A stretch of 7,646 nt of DNA. It comes from Anaerolineae bacterium. Its GTDB lineage: Bacteria; Chloroflexota; Anaerolineae; Anaerolineales; Villigracilaceae. Position numbers and translations under genes: made by a program. This document shows, in pieces, positions 6,263 through 7,646 of this stretch; within the stretch, counting starts at the first letter, position 1; the number at the start of each line of letters is the position of its first letter. Location: positions 1 through 7,646 of the forward strand of contig PLNY01000147.1 in the NCBI GenBank assembly GCA_003141915.1, in the 5' to 3' direction. The notes under the pieces are model-generated. The model searched no databases. It was given only the letters and a program-made list of their open reading frames with translations, and was not told where the DNA came from.

Positions 6263-6883
6263 ATGAAACCTGAAGAAGAAGATATTAAGGCCCTCTCAAG
6301 CGCCATTTTGCGCGATGCACAGGCCGAGACTGAACAAATACGAACGGAAGCAAAGACAAAAGCGGATGCTGTTCGTCAGCGCGCTAGGGAACAGGCTGAA
6401 TCTGAAAGCGAAGCTATCCTGGAACGCGCCCGCGCGGAGGCTCAGCGTCTGCGCGGGCAGGTGATTGCAACGGCTCAATTGAAAGCCCGTACCATGCAAT
6501 TGGAATATCGTGAGAATATTCTGGATAAGGTATTTGACGCCGCACGGCAAAGACTTTCTTCGATCCAAAAACGCTCTGATTACGATCAGAAAGTAGCTCA
6601 ACTCCTTCGGGAAGCTTTGATCCAATTGAAGGCGGATAAAGCCGAAGTCCGCGCGGATGATGCCACGCTGAAGCCTCTCAAAGCCAGGGCGCTCGAACAA
6701 ATCTCCAAGGAATTGAATGCGCAGATCTCACTGGGTAAACCTCTGGAAAGCGGTCTCGGTGTGGTGGTGGATGCTTCGGAAGGTCGTTTGCATTATGACA
6801 ACACCTTGGAGACACGCTTGAGCCGATTGCAAGGTGCGCTTCGTTCGTCGGTATATCATGTCCTAATGGGAGAGAAGTTATGA
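6263..6883 (+). CDS. atpE: V/A-type ATPase peripheral stalk subunit E
   Basis: This 206-residue protein is of the vATP-synt_E family. Residues 5-95 form a long charged helix rich in Ala, Glu, Gln and Arg, the partner of subunit H in the stator coiled coil. Residues 100-206 form the globular head-binding domain, with the signature GLGVVVDASEGRLHYDNTL (164-182) followed by ETRLSRLQ. Family members are about 185-210 residues long. The ATG at 6263 is the only reasonable start, because an in-frame TAA lies just upstream (6257-6259) and no earlier start is possible. The Shine-Dalgarno sequence is poor, in contrast to K, F and A. The last four bases overlap the start of subunit A (ATGA). Its place just before A, and after F, is not the usual one. 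The name is V/A-type, not the F-type c subunit. Confidence 0.93.
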   Translation: MKPEEEDIKALSSAILRDAQAETEQIRTEAKTKADAVRQRAREQAESESEAILERARAEAQRLRGQVIATAQLKARTMQLEYRENILDKVFDAARQRLSSIQKRSDYDQKVAQLLREALIQLKADKAEVRADDATLKPLKARALEQISKELNAQISLGKPLESGLGVVVDASEGRLHYDNTLETRLSRLQGALRSSVYHVLMGEKL

Positions 6884-7646
6884 GCGAGCAGATCGGAACT
6901 GTGATCTGGATCAATGGGCCGGTGGTGCGCGCCCGCGGCTCGCGCCGTGTAGGTATGCTGGAATTGGTGGAAGTCGGTGAGGAGCATCTAGTCGGTGAAG
7001 TGATTGGTTTGAACGGCGACGTCTTCACCGCGCAAGTTTATGAAAAAACCTCAGGCATGAGAACAGGCGCGCCGATCTTTGGTACAGGCCTGCCTCTTTC
7101 AGTGGAACTTGGCCCGGGTTTATTAAAAAGCATTTTTGACGGAGTCCAGCGTCCCCTGCCTGTGATTGAGATGAAATCGGGTTCATTTATCGGGCGCGGC
7201 ATGAGATTGGATCCGTTGTATCGAAAGGATCGCTGGCAGTTTACTCCAAAAGCAAAGGTCGGCGATGTGGTCAACGGCGGCGCGATCATCGGGATTGTGA
7301 TGGAAACCGAAACTTTCGAGCATCGTATCATGGTGCCGCCCGATCTCTCCGGGACTTTGAGCTGGGTTGCGCCTTCCGGCGAATACACCATCGAAGATCC
7401 GATTGCGCGATTAAAGATTGCCGACGAAGAAAAAGAGTTGACCATGTTGCAGCGCTGGCCAGTGCGCCGGTTGCGTCCCTATAAATCCCGCCTTGGCGCG
7501 AATACGCCTCTGATTACCGGTCAACGCGTGTTGGATACATTTTTCCCGGTGGCGAAGGGTGGCGCAGCAGGCATTCCAGGACCATTTGGTTCAGGAAAAA
7601 CTGTAACGCAGCATAGCATCGCCAAATGGGCCGACGCACAAGTGAT
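6880..7646 (+). CDS. atpA: V/A-type ATPase catalytic subunit A, N-terminal part
   Basis: The gene runs off the window edge, and 255 residues are visible of an expected 580 or so. The N-terminal beta-barrel (GTVIWINGPVVRARG, 6-20) is followed by the bulge or non-homologous region particular to V/A-type A subunits (about 110-180, with WQFTPKAKVGDVVNGGAIIG). Then come the start of the nucleotide-binding domain (LITGQRVLDTFFPVAKGG) and the Walker A loop GPFGSGKT at 234-241, with the phosphate-binding Lys240. The A-type signature GPFGSGKTV and the bulge separate it from subunit B and from F-type alpha or beta. It hydrolyses or makes ATP in the A3B3 head. GGGAG (6868-6872) lies 7 bases before the ATG, and the start overlaps the E stop by four bases. 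Subunits B and D are expected next but are outside the window. Confidence 0.97.
   Translation, partial: MSEQIGTVIWINGPVVRARGSRRVGMLELVEVGEEHLVGEVIGLNGDVFTAQVYEKTSGMRTGAPIFGTGLPLSVELGPGLLKSIFDGVQRPLPVIEMKSGSFIGRGMRLDPLYRKDRWQFTPKAKVGDVVNGGAIIGIVMETETFEHRIMVPPDLSGTLSWVAPSGEYTIEDPIARLKIADEEKELTMLQRWPVRRLRPYKSRLGANTPLITGQRVLDTFFPVAKGGAAGIPGPFGSGKTVTQHSIAKWADAQV

Overview
The window is a stretch of energy-conservation genes, all on the + strand, with essentially no non-coding DNA except one 161-base gap. It starts inside the last part of a complex I (nuo) operon and ends inside a V/A-type ATPase operon. Protein style (an A/V-type rather than F-type ATPase, NuoM-NuoN order, roughly balanced base composition) fits a bacterium. 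My best guess is a member of the Chloroflexota, class Anaerolineae. That placement is an inference from general resemblance and is not proved by anything in the window.

Positions 1-367 hold the 3' end of nuoM, and 368-1816 hold a complete nuoN that begins on the base after the nuoM stop. These are two antiporter-like proton-pumping membrane subunits of NADH:quinone oxidoreductase. Positions 1817-1977 are intergenic. They carry a good sigma-70-type promoter (TTGATT, 17-base spacer, TACAAT), a perfect 8+8 inverted repeat lying over the promoter spacer and -10 box, and a second perfect 6+6 inverted repeat just upstream. No convincing terminator is seen after nuoN, so read-through from nuo into the ATPase genes is possible.

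Positions 1978-7646 hold seven ATPase genes in the order H, C, I, K, F, E, A: peripheral-stalk H, central-stalk connector C, the membrane stator I, the rotor-ring subunit K, central-stalk F, peripheral-stalk E, and the start of catalytic A. A is cut by the window edge just after its Walker A motif. Subunits B and D are expected beyond the edge. The set is the same as in Thermus, Enterococcus and archaea, but the order differs from the usual H(G)-I-K-E-C-F-A-B-D.

Functionally, complex I builds an ion gradient and the V/A-ATPase makes ATP from it or, running backwards, spends ATP to maintain it. The rotor subunit K has its single essential glutamate without a neighbouring Ser/Thr and without a glutamine in the partner helix, which leans towards protons as the coupling ion. 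The most unusual protein feature is K itself: a normal two-helix c-subunit preceded by about 68 residues with two extra predicted membrane segments and a signal-peptidase-like site. I found no RNA genes, mobile elements, CRISPR arrays or signs of recent transfer.
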